Source: Sulfitobacter sabulilitoris
Lineage (GTDB): Bacteria > Pseudomonadota > Alphaproteobacteria > Rhodobacterales > Rhodobacteraceae
Reading direction: 5' to 3'
NCBI RefSeq assembly: GCF_005887615.1
Contig: NZ_VANS01000002.1
Span: forward strand, 558,001 to 622,000
Length of the DNA: 64,000 nt
The notes below the pieces were generated by a model that had not been told where the DNA came from, searched no databases, and was given only the letters and a program-made list of their open reading frames with translations. Positions 43,214-51,757 of this stretch are shown here, one piece after another (positions within the stretch are counted from its first letter, which is position 1; each line of letters begins with the position of its first letter). The position numbers and the translations under genes are program-made.

Positions 43214-44497
43214 TCATTGCAACACGCTCGGCAGATAGAGCGCGATCTGCGGGAAGGCGATCAGTGCCGCGACCATCGCGATCATCATCGCCACGTAGGG
43301 CAGCGTGCCCAGCATCACCTCGGTCATGGTGCCGGATTTTCGCGCCCCCTGCACCACGTACAGGTTAAGCCCGACAGGCGGCGTGATCAGCGCCATTTCG
43401 ATCAGCACGATCATCAGGATGCCGAACCAGATCACGTCATAGCCCAGTTCCGCCACCAGCGGGACGATGATCGGGATCGTGACCACCATCAACGACAGGG
43501 TTTCGATGAAGAACCCCAGCACGATATAGATGCCCACGATCACCAGCAGCGTCAGGAACGGCGTGAGGCCGAGACCGGTCAGGAAGTCGCGCAGTTCACG
43601 CCCCAGCCCGGCGGAGGCGAGCGTGAAGTTCAGGAACGACGCACCGATGACCACCAGCATGATCATCGAGGTGATCTTGACCGTGCCCAACATGCTTTGG
43701 CTGAGCATCGGCAGCGACAGCCCGCCGAACAGTCCGGCGATGACGAAAGTACCTGCAACCCCCACGGCGGCGGCTTCGGTCGGGGTGGCCCAGCCCTTGT
43801 AGATCGATCCGACGATGGCTGCGAACAGCAGGATGATCGGCACCAGGTTGACCAGCGCGCGCAGCATCTGCGCAAAGGGAAACAACCGCCGCTCACCGCC
43901 CAGATCCGGACGGATCATGCAGACGATGGCGGTGATCACCACAAAGGCCAGCGCCAGGCCGAGGCCCGGCACAAGACCCGCCAGAAACAACTGCGGGATC
44001 GAGGATTGGGTCAGAAAGCCGTAGACGATCAGGTTGATCGACGGCGGAATCATGATGCCCAGGGTCCCGCCCGCCGCGATCGCACCGGAGAACAGCTTGG
44101 GGTCATAGCCCAGCTTTTCGGCCTGCGGCATGGCGACGGTGGCGACGGTCGCGGCGGTTGCCACCGATGACCCGGAGGTCGCGGAAAACAGCGTCGCGGT
44201 GGCGATGTTGGCGTGGATGAGCCCGCCGGGCAGCCAGCTGACCCAGCGGTCCAGCGCCGCGTAGGTGCGCGTGGCGACACCGGAACGGACGAGGATTTCA
44301 CCAAGCAGCACGAAGAAGGGGATGGCGATCAGCGTGGCGGAGTTCGACGAAGACCACACCATGTTGCCAAGTCCCCGCATCAACGGGAAGGCGCTGAAGA
44401 AGACATCCACGCCGAACCCCAGGAGGAACAGAACGATGCCAACGGGAATCGACAGGCTGAGCAGGGCCAGAAGGCCGACGGCGACATAGGTGATCAT
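43214..44497 (-). CDS. TRAP transporter large permease (DctM)
   Basis: A 427-residue membrane protein with about twelve segments, the main transport channel of a tripartite ATP-independent periplasmic transporter. Typical segments: IPFFVLLGEILVRSGVATRT near residues 59-78, LFSATSGSSVATAATVATVA near 103-122, and IMIPPSINLIVYGFLTQSSI near 153-172. ITPPVGLNLYVVQGARKSGT near the end is highly conserved in DctM. It overlaps dctQ by four bases and ends the operon before two hairpins. The substrate is set by the DctP partner. Confidence 0.94.
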   Translation of the reverse strand: MITYVAVGLLALLSLSIPVGIVLFLLGFGVDVFFSAFPLMRGLGNMVWSSSNSATLIAIPFFVLLGEILVRSGVATRTYAALDRWVSWLPGGLIHANIATATLFSATSGSSVATAATVATVAMPQAEKLGYDPKLFSGAIAAGGTLGIMIPPSINLIVYGFLTQSSIPQLFLAGLVPGLGLALAFVVITAIVCMIRPDLGGERRLFPFAQMLRALVNLVPIILLFAAIVGSIYKGWATPTEAAAVGVAGTFVIAGLFGGLSLPMLSQSMLGTVKITSMIMLVVIGASFLNFTLASAGLGRELRDFLTGLGLTPFLTLLVIVGIYIVLGFFIETLSLMVVTIPIIVPLVAELGYDVIWFGILMIVLIEMALITPPVGLNLYVVQGARKSGTMTEVMLGTLPYVAMMIAMVAALIAFPQIALYLPSVLQ

Positions 44498-45042
44498 TGC
44501 AGGCTGTCCACTTCGGCAAAGGCCCCGATGGCCGCTTCGGATTGGTCATAGCGACCGCGCAGGATCATACCTGCCGCGATCAGTGTGATGATGCAGGACA
44601 TGAGGGCGAACCAGACCCAGCCCGCGAACCACGGCCCCTGCACCCAGATCAGCGGCGTGGCCAGAACCGTATTGGCGCGCGATGCGTTGGACAGCGATGT
44701 TTCGACGACGGGCCAGCAGCGAATGGCGATCAGCACGATGGTGGCGCTGAGCACCACCATCGAGAACAGATCGAAGAGGGACCGGCCAAGATCGCCTACA
44801 CGGCTGCGGATGAGGTCGATGCGCACATGGCCCAGTTCCAGCAGCGTGAATGCCATGCCCCATGAGGTTGCGATCGCCATCACGTAGCCGCTGATCTCGT
44901 CGGTGCCGCCAAATGACGTTCCGACCTGTCGCAGAATGATATCCAGAAGGACGAAACCGGCACAGGCCAGCAACATCAGCCCGACCGCGACGGCGACCCA
45001 TCGGTTGAGGCTGCGCAGTGTTTCAAGCAGACGTTGGTCCAT
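44494..45042 (-). CDS. TRAP transporter small permease (DctQ)
   Basis: A 182-residue four-segment membrane protein of the DctQ family, opening with LNRWVAVAVGLMLLACAGFV, followed by FGGTDEISGYVMAIATSWGM and LGHVRIDLIRSRVGDLGRSL, the usual conserved middle. It forms the membrane complex with DctM, whose start it overlaps (ATGA). Thirty-three bases separate it from dctP. Confidence 0.9.
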   Translation of the reverse strand: MDQRLLETLRSLNRWVAVAVGLMLLACAGFVLLDIILRQVGTSFGGTDEISGYVMAIATSWGMAFTLLELGHVRIDLIRSRVGDLGRSLFDLFSMVVLSATIVLIAIRCWPVVETSLSNASRANTVLATPLIWVQGPWFAGWVWFALMSCIITLIAAGMILRGRYDQSEAAIGAFAEVDSLQ

Positions 45043-45075
45043 GCCGGTTTCTCCTTTTGGTCAGGTGGCGGACGA

Positions 45076-46107
45076 TCAGTTGATGGTCACGCCGACGGTT
45101 TTGCCGATCGTGTCGTTCCAGCGCGTGGCCCAGTCGCCACCCGCGCGTGTCGCCCAATCGGGCAGCACCTCGGTCTCGAGGATCTCGCGCGCAGTGGCGA
45201 AATCTTCGTCCGACGCTTCGACGAGGGTCATCGACCGCGCATCGCCAGAGGCACAGTCGCCCGTACCGGTCAGGCAGGCCACGTCATTGGCAAGCGCGTT
45301 TTGTGCGCTGTCCCAGGCCGGATCCTCGAAGTCGGTCTTGATGGTGTCGGCGATCAGGGTCTGCGTCTCGGCGCTCAGGCTGTTCCACTTGTCGAGGTTC
45401 ATGGCCGTCACGACCGGATCCCAGCCGCCAAGCGGCAGCGGCATCAGGTGTGTGGACACTTCCCACCAGCCCGCGCTGTAGCCCGACCCGGCACCGGTCA
45501 CGGCGCAATCGACCACGCCCTTCTGCAGCGCCCCCGGCACTTCGGAGAAGGACACGGCGACCGCTTCGGCGCCCAGGGCTTCGAGCAGCAGACCGGTCAT
45601 GCGGCCCGACGCCCGGATTTTCAGGCCCTTGAGATCGGCCAGCCCGGCGATGGGCGCGTTGCAGAACACGACCTGCGGCGGATAGGGCGCGATGGCCAGC
45701 ACCTTGGAATTGAAACGGTTGGCATAGATGTCGTCGACCATCGGGCGGGCGGCATCGACCATCGCGCGGGCCTCGTCCGCGGTCAGCGCCAGCAGCGGAA
45801 CATCCAGACCTTCCAGCTCGGGCGCGTCTGCCACGGCGTAATCCGCCACGGTCATGCCGACGTCATAGACGCCCTGGCCCAGCAGGTTATAGACGTCGCC
45901 GGTGCCCAGCCCCATCTGGTCGTGGGTTGTCAGCTCAACCGTCAGATCGCCGCCCGACGCTTCGGGGAGCGTCGTGCTCCAGTACGGGTTTTCATATTGC
46001 TTGTGCAGCGGCAGACCGGACCAGCTTCCGACGACGGCAAGGGTTTCGGCACTTGCGGGCAGGGCCAGCGCGGTGGTTGTGGCCAGAATGGCAAGGGTTG
46101 TACGCAT
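45076..46107 (-). CDS. TRAP transporter substrate-binding protein (DctP)
   Basis: A 343-residue periplasmic solute receptor with signal peptide (TTLAILATTTALALPASA). Family signatures include VLAIAPYPPQVVFCNAPIAG near residues 125-144, LKGLKIRASGRMTGLLLEAL near 148-167 with the arginine that binds the ligand carboxylate, and VSFSEVPGALQKGVVDCAVT near 173-192. The ligand is therefore probably a carboxylate. The preceding DUF1445 gene hints at D-glutamate, 5-oxoproline or a related acid, but this is inference. Confidence 0.92.
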   Translation of the reverse strand: MRTTLAILATTTALALPASAETLAVVGSWSGLPLHKQYENPYWSTTLPEASGGDLTVELTTHDQMGLGTGDVYNLLGQGVYDVGMTVADYAVADAPELEGLDVPLLALTADEARAMVDAARPMVDDIYANRFNSKVLAIAPYPPQVVFCNAPIAGLADLKGLKIRASGRMTGLLLEALGAEAVAVSFSEVPGALQKGVVDCAVTGAGSGYSAGWWEVSTHLMPLPLGGWDPVVTAMNLDKWNSLSAETQTLIADTIKTDFEDPAWDSAQNALANDVACLTGTGDCASGDARSMTLVEASDEDFATAREILETEVLPDWATRAGGDWATRWNDTIGKTVGVTIN

Positions 46108-46157
46108 GATGATATCCTCCGTGGTGTTTCGATTTTTTGACGTGATGATTTCGGGGG

Positions 46158-46985
46158 TCAGCCCCCGGGCGGCAGAACGGTGGTTTCCGCGTCCTCGGCG
46201 ACGTCCGCGATCAGCATGTGACCAGGGGCATGGGTGATGCAGAGGGGCAGGTTGGCAGCCAGCAGGACGTTTTGCGGGGTCACGCCGCAGGCCCAGTAGA
46301 CGGGCACTTCGCCCGCCGCGACCTCGACCGCATCGCCCCAGTCCGGCGCGTCAAGATCGGCGATGCCGATCGCTGCCGGGTCGCCTTGGCCGATCGGTGC
46401 CCCGTGCGCCTGCGGAAAGGCCGCGCTGATGCGATAGGCGTCCTCGACGCGGTTCTTGGCGATGGGCCGCATCGTCACGACCATTTCGCCCGAAAAACGC
46501 CCCGCGGGCACCAGCGGCAGGCTGGTGCGGAACATCGGCACGGTCAGGTCACGTTCGATATGGCGCACCGGAATGCCATTGGCGACAAGCGCGTTTTCGA
46601 AAGTGAACGAACACCCCAGCGCCACCGTCACCAGATCATCGCGCCAGATGTCCGAGATGTCGGTGACTTCCTCCGCCAGCGCGCCGTCGCGGAACACGCG
46701 ATACCGCGGCACGTCGGTGCGAATGTCGATATCCCGGCCCAGCGTCGGCAGCATCGGATTGCCGGTGTCGCTCACCCCCACGATCGGGCAGGGCTTGGGG
46801 TTGCGCAGGCAAAACCGCAGAAAGTCCAGCGCGTAGGCTTCCGGCAGGATGGCAAGATTGCATTGCAGGTGGCCCGGCGCCAACCCGGCGGTGTGCCGGT
46901 CGTAGCGCCCGGCACGAATGGCGGCGCGCACGGCGCCGGCACTTTGGCCGACAAGGTCAGCATGGGGGATTTGGGTTTGCGTCAT
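46158..46985 (-). CDS. DUF1445 putative hydro-lyase (D-glutamate cyclase-like)
   Basis: A 275-residue member of the DUF1445/UPF0317 family. Clear family segments are GYDR-like [20 protein letters not shown] near residues 20-39, [20 protein letters not shown] near 59-78, [20 protein letters not shown] near 117-136 and [20 protein letters not shown] near 230-249. A mammalian relative converts D-glutamate to 5-oxo-D-proline; bacterial members are annotated as hydro-lyases. It lies 50 bases before dctP in a LysR-DUF1445-TRAP operon, so enzyme and transporter probably serve one substrate. Upstream in-frame ATGs at 47018 and 47033 exist, but GGAG is best placed for 46985. Confidence 0.88.
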   Translation of the reverse strand: MTQTQIPHADLVGQSAGAVRAAIRAGRYDRHTAGLAPGHLQCNLAILPEAYALDFLRFCLRNPKPCPIVGVSDTGNPMLPTLGRDIDIRTDVPRYRVFRDGALAEEVTDISDIWRDDLVTVALGCSFTFENALVANGIPVRHIERDLTVPMFRTSLPLVPAGRFSGEMVVTMRPIAKNRVEDAYRISAAFPQAHGAPIGQGDPAAIGIADLDAPDWGDAVEVAAGEVPVYWACGVTPQNVLLAANLPLCITHAPGHMLIADVAEDAETTVLPPGG

Positions 46986-47076
46986 GGCAGCGGTCTCCGG
47001 TTGCGGCAACGCTCGCATAAGACTAAAATCCAATCAAATTATCATTTTTAATAGATTTCGATCCAAAAAATGAATG

Positions 47077-47955
47077 TCAGGTCGGATGATGCGTCGCCCA
47101 GGCCTCGGCGACCCTCTGTGCAATCCGTGCGCTGGTCTGCGACAGAAAGCTGTGCGGCTCGGCCAGGTATGAGGCGGTGAATTCAAGCGGTTTCGAGGTA
47201 AAGCCGGGGTCGAACTCGGTGATCATCCCGTCGCGCAGCAGATCGACGGCAAGGGCCCGGGGATAGGGCCCGACGGCAATACCTGCCGCGATCATCTGCA
47301 GGCTCGCCGACAGCGACGCCGACGAATAGACCCGTACATTGGGCCCGACGGCATGGGCCAGATCCTGCATCAGCTCGCGGTAGGGCCGGGTCTTGGACGA
47401 ATATGAAATCACCGGCGTGCGCGTCAGGTCGACATCGCCCATCGCCGTGGATTTGTACCAATGCAGGTCGAACCGCGGCAGCGCCACGTTTCCCACCGAA
47501 AATTCCGACACCGGCCCCATCAGAAACGCCAGGTCAAGCGTCTGGTCCAACAGGCTGCGGCGCAGGTTGACAGAAATGTCCACCGTCAGTTCCAGGTTGA
47601 TGCGCGGATAATCGTCGTTGAACGCCTTGAGGAACTCGGGCAGCCAGCTTTGCGCGATGGTTTCCGAGGCGCCGATGCGAAACAGGCCTTCGGTCTCGGC
47701 CGGAGAGGCGACGCGCTTTTTGATTTCTTCTTCGACGAACAACATCTGCTTGGCATAGTTCAGCAGTACCGTCCCCTGCTTGGTCAGGACCAGTCCGGTG
47801 GATTGCCGGTCCAGCAAGGGCACGCGCAATTCGTCCTCCAGGTTGGCGATGCGGGTCGATACGGCCGGCTGCGACAGGTGCAACTGCTCGGCGGCCTTGC
47901 GAAATCCGCCCAGTCGGGCAACCCAGAAAAACGTGCGCAGTTGCTCAAGCGTCAT
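47077..47955 (-). CDS. LysR family transcriptional regulator
   Basis: A 292-residue LysR-type regulator. The DNA-binding domain is standard: LEQLRTFFWVARLGGFRKAA near residues 3-22 and LHLSQPAVSTRIANLEDELR near 26-45. The effector domain follows (FRIGASETIAQSWLPEFLKA near 92, LDLAFLMGPVSEFSVGN near 135, AAGIAVGPYPRALAVDLL near 230). It is the first gene of the same-strand series leading to the DUF1445 enzyme and TRAP genes, which it probably controls; the gap to the enzyme gene is about 90 bases and AT-rich, suiting a promoter. Activation by the transported acid is likely but not shown. Confidence 0.9.
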   Translation of the reverse strand: MTLEQLRTFFWVARLGGFRKAAEQLHLSQPAVSTRIANLEDELRVPLLDRQSTGLVLTKQGTVLLNYAKQMLFVEEEIKKRVASPAETEGLFRIGASETIAQSWLPEFLKAFNDDYPRINLELTVDISVNLRRSLLDQTLDLAFLMGPVSEFSVGNVALPRFDLHWYKSTAMGDVDLTRTPVISYSSKTRPYRELMQDLAHAVGPNVRVYSSASLSASLQMIAAGIAVGPYPRALAVDLLRDGMITEFDPGFTSKPLEFTASYLAEPHSFLSQTSARIAQRVAEAWATHHPT

Positions 47956-48419
47956 GTATTGGCCTTGATTGTTTTGAAATCTTGATCGGCATGTCGCCCT
48001 TGTAATCGAAAATCTGGATCATTTGATCGGCCCATTGGAGCGCTGTCGCGATTTGCGGCAGCTTTTCGCCGATCCAGGCAGTTAATGTCGAGTTGCATTA
48101 TTTGGTCACAGTTCCGCCCAGATACGGAATTAATAGTTGGTTAAGTGATCAGTGTCCCGCTGTGGTTGCATCATGTTCGAGCAGCGAGCAGGGGGGCGGA
48201 AGAGTAGTAAGTTCCGTTTGTTTTACGGATTGAACCCCCACCCTCGGGCAGGCCGCAGTCATACTGTGCCGCCCGAGCCGATCAGAAGTGAACGCGTATT
48301 TATGCCAGATTATGTCTTCAGCGCAGCAGCCCTTCGGGCATCTGTTTCCTGCACTGGATGGCGGTCGGCATCGGCGCAGCGTTCGCATAAACTTCATCCG
48401 CTTCGTAAAGGGTAGAGCT
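47956..48419. promoter_or_regulatory. Divergent control region between lysR and the response regulator
   Basis: 464 bases without a convincing gene; the region is richer in A+T than its flanks. Two similar inverted repeats are visible: TTCCG-N8-CGGAA (48112-48129) and TCCG-N9-CGGA (48213-48229), about 100 bases apart. They could be operator sites for the downstream regulator or for an unlinked factor. AAGGG at 48408-48412 is the ribosome site of the regulator gene. Confidence 0.45.
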
Positions 48420-49403
48420 ATGAAAATACTGGCAGTAGACGACGACCAATTCATTCTTGAACTCGTACCCACGCTTCTTGGCGCGGCCGGATATGACGAC
48501 ATCACAACCGTATCCTCGGGGGCCGAGGCGCTGGCCGCCATCCGACGTGCCGAAACCGATTTCGATTGTCTGCTGTTCGATATCCAGATGCCCGGCATGG
48601 ATGGCATCGAACTTTGCGCTCAGGTGCGGCGCATGCGCGCCTACCGGAGGGTGCCGATCATCATGCTGACCGCGATGGCGGAAAAGGACTTCATCGAACG
48701 CGCCTTTGCGGCGGGCGCCACCGATTACATCACCAAACCCTTTGACATCGCGGAAATGACCGCGCGCATCCGTGTCGCCGAAAAACTCGTGACGGCCAAG
48801 TTCGAGGCGGATCAATCCGAGGGCGGGCGCATCGGCTATACCCGGTTCGGCGCCGGACACGCATTCGCGCTGGCCGACGAGGTCAAGATCGACGAGGTTG
48901 ATCGCCTGATCGATTTCTTCGCGCTGGGCAACTACGTGTCGCAGTTGTCGCGGACCGGTCTGTCGGTCAGCCAGGTGTTCGCGGTCAAGATCGACGGTGT
49001 CGCCGACCTTTATGCGCGCGCGACCACAGATGAATTCATGTATGCGCTGACCGAATTTGCCGATTGCATTTCGCAGGTTCTGGTGTCTGACGGCTACCTG
49101 ATGTCCTACGCGGGCAACGGCGTGTTCATTTGCATCTCCAACAATCCCGCGTTGCTGCCCTGCCAGGAGCTGGAGGAAAATATCCAGGCTTTGCTGACGG
49201 AAACCAACCCGACGTTCGACGACGGACAGCCAATGGCCCTGCAAGCGTCGGTGGGCAGCCCGCTTCGGCCCAACGCAAGCCGCACCCAGCGGGTGAAAAA
49301 GACATTCGACCGCGTGGTCGCCCGGGTCGAGACCCGGTCCGACAAGAAAGAACGCAGCGACGTGGTAGAACAGCGGATACCCGACAGGGTCGCTTCGCAC
49401 TGA
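48420..49403 (+). CDS. Response regulator: receiver domain plus degenerate GGDEF/cyclase-fold domain
   Basis: A 327-residue protein. Residues 1-120 are a complete receiver domain (ILAVDDDQFILELVPTLLGA; phosphoacceptor aspartate in LLFDIQMPGMDG near residue 60; YITKPFDIAEM near 105 with the conserved lysine). Residues about 160-275 resemble a cyclase-type fold (FAVKIDGVADLYARATTDEF, then YLMSYAGNGVFICISNN), but the catalytic GGDEF signature is replaced by AGNGVF near residues 230-235, so c-di-GMP synthesis is not expected. The last 45 residues are basic. ATG 48420 is chosen by AAGGG seven bases upstream. It is monocistronic with its own terminator. Confidence 0.82.
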   Translation: MKILAVDDDQFILELVPTLLGAAGYDDITTVSSGAEALAAIRRAETDFDCLLFDIQMPGMDGIELCAQVRRMRAYRRVPIIMLTAMAEKDFIERAFAAGATDYITKPFDIAEMTARIRVAEKLVTAKFEADQSEGGRIGYTRFGAGHAFALADEVKIDEVDRLIDFFALGNYVSQLSRTGLSVSQVFAVKIDGVADLYARATTDEFMYALTEFADCISQVLVSDGYLMSYAGNGVFICISNNPALLPCQELEENIQALLTETNPTFDDGQPMALQASVGSPLRPNASRTQRVKKTFDRVVARVETRSDKKERSDVVEQRIPDRVASH

Positions 49404-49414
49404 CGTCAGACAAG

Positions 49415-49441
49415 GGGGCCGCCGATCGTGCGGCCCCTTTT
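49415..49441 (+). terminator. Intrinsic terminator of the response regulator gene
   Basis: GGGGCCGC and GCGGCCCC pair perfectly around a seven-base loop and are followed by TTTT, 12 bases after the stop. Confidence 0.9.
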
Positions 49442-49734
49442 CGTTCGCGCGTTCGATCCGCGATCAGCGACCGGCGCGGCCTTTTCAAGGGGGGGCGTCA
49501 ATCCCCGGCGGCCTGGTGCGCCGATCCCTGAATACCCCTTCTCTTCACGGTCCGCACGCCCGGCCCGATGCCCCGGAAATGCGGTGACGTGATCCGCCCC
49601 CGGCTTTGGCCGGGTGCCCATGTTCCCCGGTGCAGGGAAAAATTTCATAATCCCCGGAATTTGGTGACTTAAGTCACTTAACCGCCTGCACACTGGCCCT
49701 AAACTCCGCGCTATTAGCAAAAGGAGTTCAAGCT
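49442..49734. promoter_or_regulatory. Leader region of the DUF2892-pmpAB-blh-sulP unit, with 14-bp palindrome
   Basis: No gene is seen. A perfect palindrome GTGACTTAAGTCAC lies at 49664-49677, about 57 bases before the DUF2892 start, in a small AT-rich stretch, a usual position for an operator at or near the promoter. AAAAGGAG at 49718-49725 is a strong ribosome site for the next gene. Confidence 0.55.
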
Positions 49735-49950
49735 ATGACTGCCAATGTAGGAACAACCGATCGCGTGATCCGGGCCGTCCTCGGCCTTGTTTTGCTGGTG
49801 CTGCCCTTTGTGAACGTCTGGAGTGGGTTCGAAAACGTCTATCTGACCTATTCCAGCGTGATCGTCGGGATCGTTTTGCTGGCCACGGCGATCGCCGGAA
49901 CCTGCCCCCTGTATTCGGTTCTGGGCCTGTCCACCAACGGGAGAACGTAA
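49735..49950 (+). CDS. DUF2892 (YgaP transmembrane-like) inner membrane protein
   Basis: A 71-residue protein with two membrane segments (VIRAVLGLVLLVLPFVNVWS and SSVIVGIVLLATAIAGTCPL). It matches DUF2892, the membrane domain found at the C-terminus of the rhodanese YgaP, including the ending AGTCPLYSVLGLSTNGRT with a single cysteine. Stand-alone copies are common in persulfide/thiosulfate gene clusters. Its stop overlaps the pmpA start (TAATG). Its role is unknown; it may help a persulfide transfer partner at the membrane. Confidence 0.88.
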   Translation: MTANVGTTDRVIRAVLGLVLLVLPFVNVWSGFENVYLTYSSVIVGIVLLATAIAGTCPLYSVLGLSTNGRT

Positions 49951-50381
49951 TGGAAACGGTTTTTACCCCCTGGCAATCGCTGGGGGGTGGTGCGCTGATC
50001 GGCATCGCGTCGGTCTTGTTGATGCTGGTTTTGGGCCGGATCATGGGTGCCACGGGGATCCTGGCGGGTGTTCTGTCGCCTGTGTCCCTGGGTGACTGGT
50101 CATGGCGGGTGGCCGTGCTGGCCGGCATGATCAGCGGCCCGGCGGCATTGTGGCTGCTCAGCGGAGAGATGCCCGTCGTGCAGGTGCCGTCATCCTGGCC
50201 GATGCTCGTGCTGGGCGGTGTCCTGGTGGGGGTCGGTGTGACCTTCGGGTCGGGCTGTACTTCGGGGCATGGCGTCTGCGGCATGGCCCGGTTGTCCCGG
50301 CGATCCTTCGCCGCGACCGGGACATTTATGGTGGCCACGGCGCTTACCGTCTACCTGGTGCGCCACGGGTTCGGAGGATAG
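49950..50381 (+). CDS. pmpA: YeeE/YedE half-size sulfur transporter, PmpA-like
   Basis: A 143-residue membrane protein, half of a YeeE/YedE (TsuA-type) unit, with about four segments. The cysteine-bearing pore motif GSGCTSGHGVCGMARLS lies near residues 92-108. Full-length YeeE proteins import thiosulfate through a relay of conserved cysteines; paired half-size proteins PmpA and PmpB are associated with BigR/persulfide dioxygenase operons. It directly precedes pmpB with no gap. Confidence 0.87.
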   Translation: METVFTPWQSLGGGALIGIASVLLMLVLGRIMGATGILAGVLSPVSLGDWSWRVAVLAGMISGPAALWLLSGEMPVVQVPSSWPMLVLGGVLVGVGVTFGSGCTSGHGVCGMARLSRRSFAATGTFMVATALTVYLVRHGFGG

Positions 50382-50837
50382 ATGATGCGACTTGTTGCAG
50401 GATACCTGATCGGTCTGATCTTTGGCGTCGGGATTTCGCTGTCCGGCATGGCCAATCCGGCCAAGGTCCTGAATTTCTTTGACGTGGCAGGGGCGTGGGA
50501 CCCCAGCCTTGCCTTCGTGATGGGCGGCGCGCTGGCGGTGACCTTTCTCGGCTATCGCTTTGTCCTGGCTCGGCCGGCCCCGGTTCTCGAGACGCAGTTT
50601 CAATTGCCAAGCAACACGAAACTCGACCCGTGGTTGCTGGGCGGTGCCGCGATCTTCGGCGTGGGCTGGGGGCTTGCCGGGTTCTGTCCCGGCGGTGCGC
50701 TTCCCGCGCTGGGCACCGGCCGGACAGAGGTGTTCGTCTTTGTGGCGGCGTTGATTGCTGGTATCTTGCTGGCCAAGGCGGTGGCCCGCACCGTGCAGAC
50801 CGGCACCCCTGGCGCGCGTTCGTCGGCTCAATCATAA
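50382..50837 (+). CDS. pmpB: YeeE/YedE half-size sulfur transporter, PmpB-like
   Basis: A 151-residue membrane protein forming the second YeeE/YedE half. It has about four segments (VAGYLIGLIFGVGISLSGMA, FVMGGALAVTFLGYRFVLAR) and the cysteine motif GLAGFCPGGALPALGTG near residues 100-116. The start directly follows the pmpA stop, with GGAGG at 50373-50377. It probably works with PmpA to move thiosulfate, persulfide or a related sulfur species, which the adjacent dioxygenase could then oxidise. Confidence 0.87.
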   Translation: MMRLVAGYLIGLIFGVGISLSGMANPAKVLNFFDVAGAWDPSLAFVMGGALAVTFLGYRFVLARPAPVLETQFQLPSNTKLDPWLLGGAAIFGVGWGLAGFCPGGALPALGTGRTEVFVFVAALIAGILLAKAVARTVQTGTPGARSSAQS

Positions 50838-50848
50838 CGGAGACACAC

Positions 50849-51733
50849 ATGACGCAATATCCCGTGAACATGAACGTCAAGCCCGACGTCTCGGCCCATT
50901 TCGACCCTGCGACCAACACGATCAGCTATATCGTCAAGGATCCCGACAGCGACCATTGCGCCATCATCGACAGCGTGATGGACATCGACTATGCCGCCGG
51001 GCGCATCACGTACGATCACGCCGATGCGCTGATCGCCGAGGTGCAGCGGCGGGGGCTGACGCTGGACTGGATCATCGAAACCCATGTGCATGCGGACCAC
51101 CTGAGCGCCGCGCCCTATATCCAGCAGAAGCTGGGCGGCAAGATCGGGGTCGGCGAAAAGATCATGGTGGTGCAGGAGACCTTCGGCAAGATCTTCAACG
51201 AAGGCACCGAATTTCAACGCGACGGCAGCCAGTTCGACGCGCTGTTCAAGGACGGCGATACCTACGCGGTCGGCAAAATGCAGGGCTTTGCGATGTATAC
51301 GCCCGGGCATACGCCCGCGTGCATGGTGCATGTCATGGGCGATGCCGCCTTTGTGGGCGATACCCTGTTCATGCCCGATGGCGGTTCGGCGCGCGCCGAT
51401 TTTCCGGGCGGTGACGCGGGCCAGCTTTATGACAGCATTCAAAAGGTGCTGAGCCTGCCTGACGACATGCGGCTTTTCATGTGTCACGACTACGGCCCCA
51501 ACGGCCGCGAAATTCAGTGGGAAACCACGGTGGCCGAGGAGAAGGCGCACAACATCCACGTCGGCGGCGGAAAGACGCGCGAGGATTTCATCAAGTTCCG
51601 CACCGAACGCGATGCGCAACTGGACATGCCCAAGCTCATCATCCCCTCGCTGCAGGTGAACATGCGCGCGGGCGAGGTGCCCAAGGACAAGGACGGGCGC
51701 CCGATGCTCAAGGTGCCGGTGAATGGCCTGTGA
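50849..51733 (+). CDS. blh: MBL-fold persulfide dioxygenase-like hydrolase (ETHE1/Blh type)
   Basis: A 294-residue metallo-beta-lactamase fold protein. The metal-binding motif is ETHVHADHLSAAPYIQ (H-x-H-x-D-H) near residues 72-87, with further ligands in MYTPGHTPACMVHVMGDAAF near 151-170 and FMCHDYGPNGREIQWETTV near 210. PDGGSARADFPGGDAGQLYD near 177-196 matches ETHE1-like dioxygenases, which oxidise glutathione persulfide to sulfite with an iron centre. Blh in Xylella and Agrobacterium does this under BigR control. Here the only BigR-like protein nearby is SoxR. Sulfite formed could be exported or passed to SoeABC. Confidence 0.88.
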   Translation: MTQYPVNMNVKPDVSAHFDPATNTISYIVKDPDSDHCAIIDSVMDIDYAAGRITYDHADALIAEVQRRGLTLDWIIETHVHADHLSAAPYIQQKLGGKIGVGEKIMVVQETFGKIFNEGTEFQRDGSQFDALFKDGDTYAVGKMQGFAMYTPGHTPACMVHVMGDAAFVGDTLFMPDGGSARADFPGGDAGQLYDSIQKVLSLPDDMRLFMCHDYGPNGREIQWETTVAEEKAHNIHVGGGKTREDFIKFRTERDAQLDMPKLIIPSLQVNMRAGEVPKDKDGRPMLKVPVNGL

Positions 51734-51757
51734 CCTGTTTCCGGGTCGGGCCCGGAC

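Noticed and set aside
48152-48415. Short plus-strand frame (87 codons) before the response regulator
   Set aside because: GTG/ATG context is poor, composition is Arg/Ser-rich, and no family is recognisable; treated as leader DNA.
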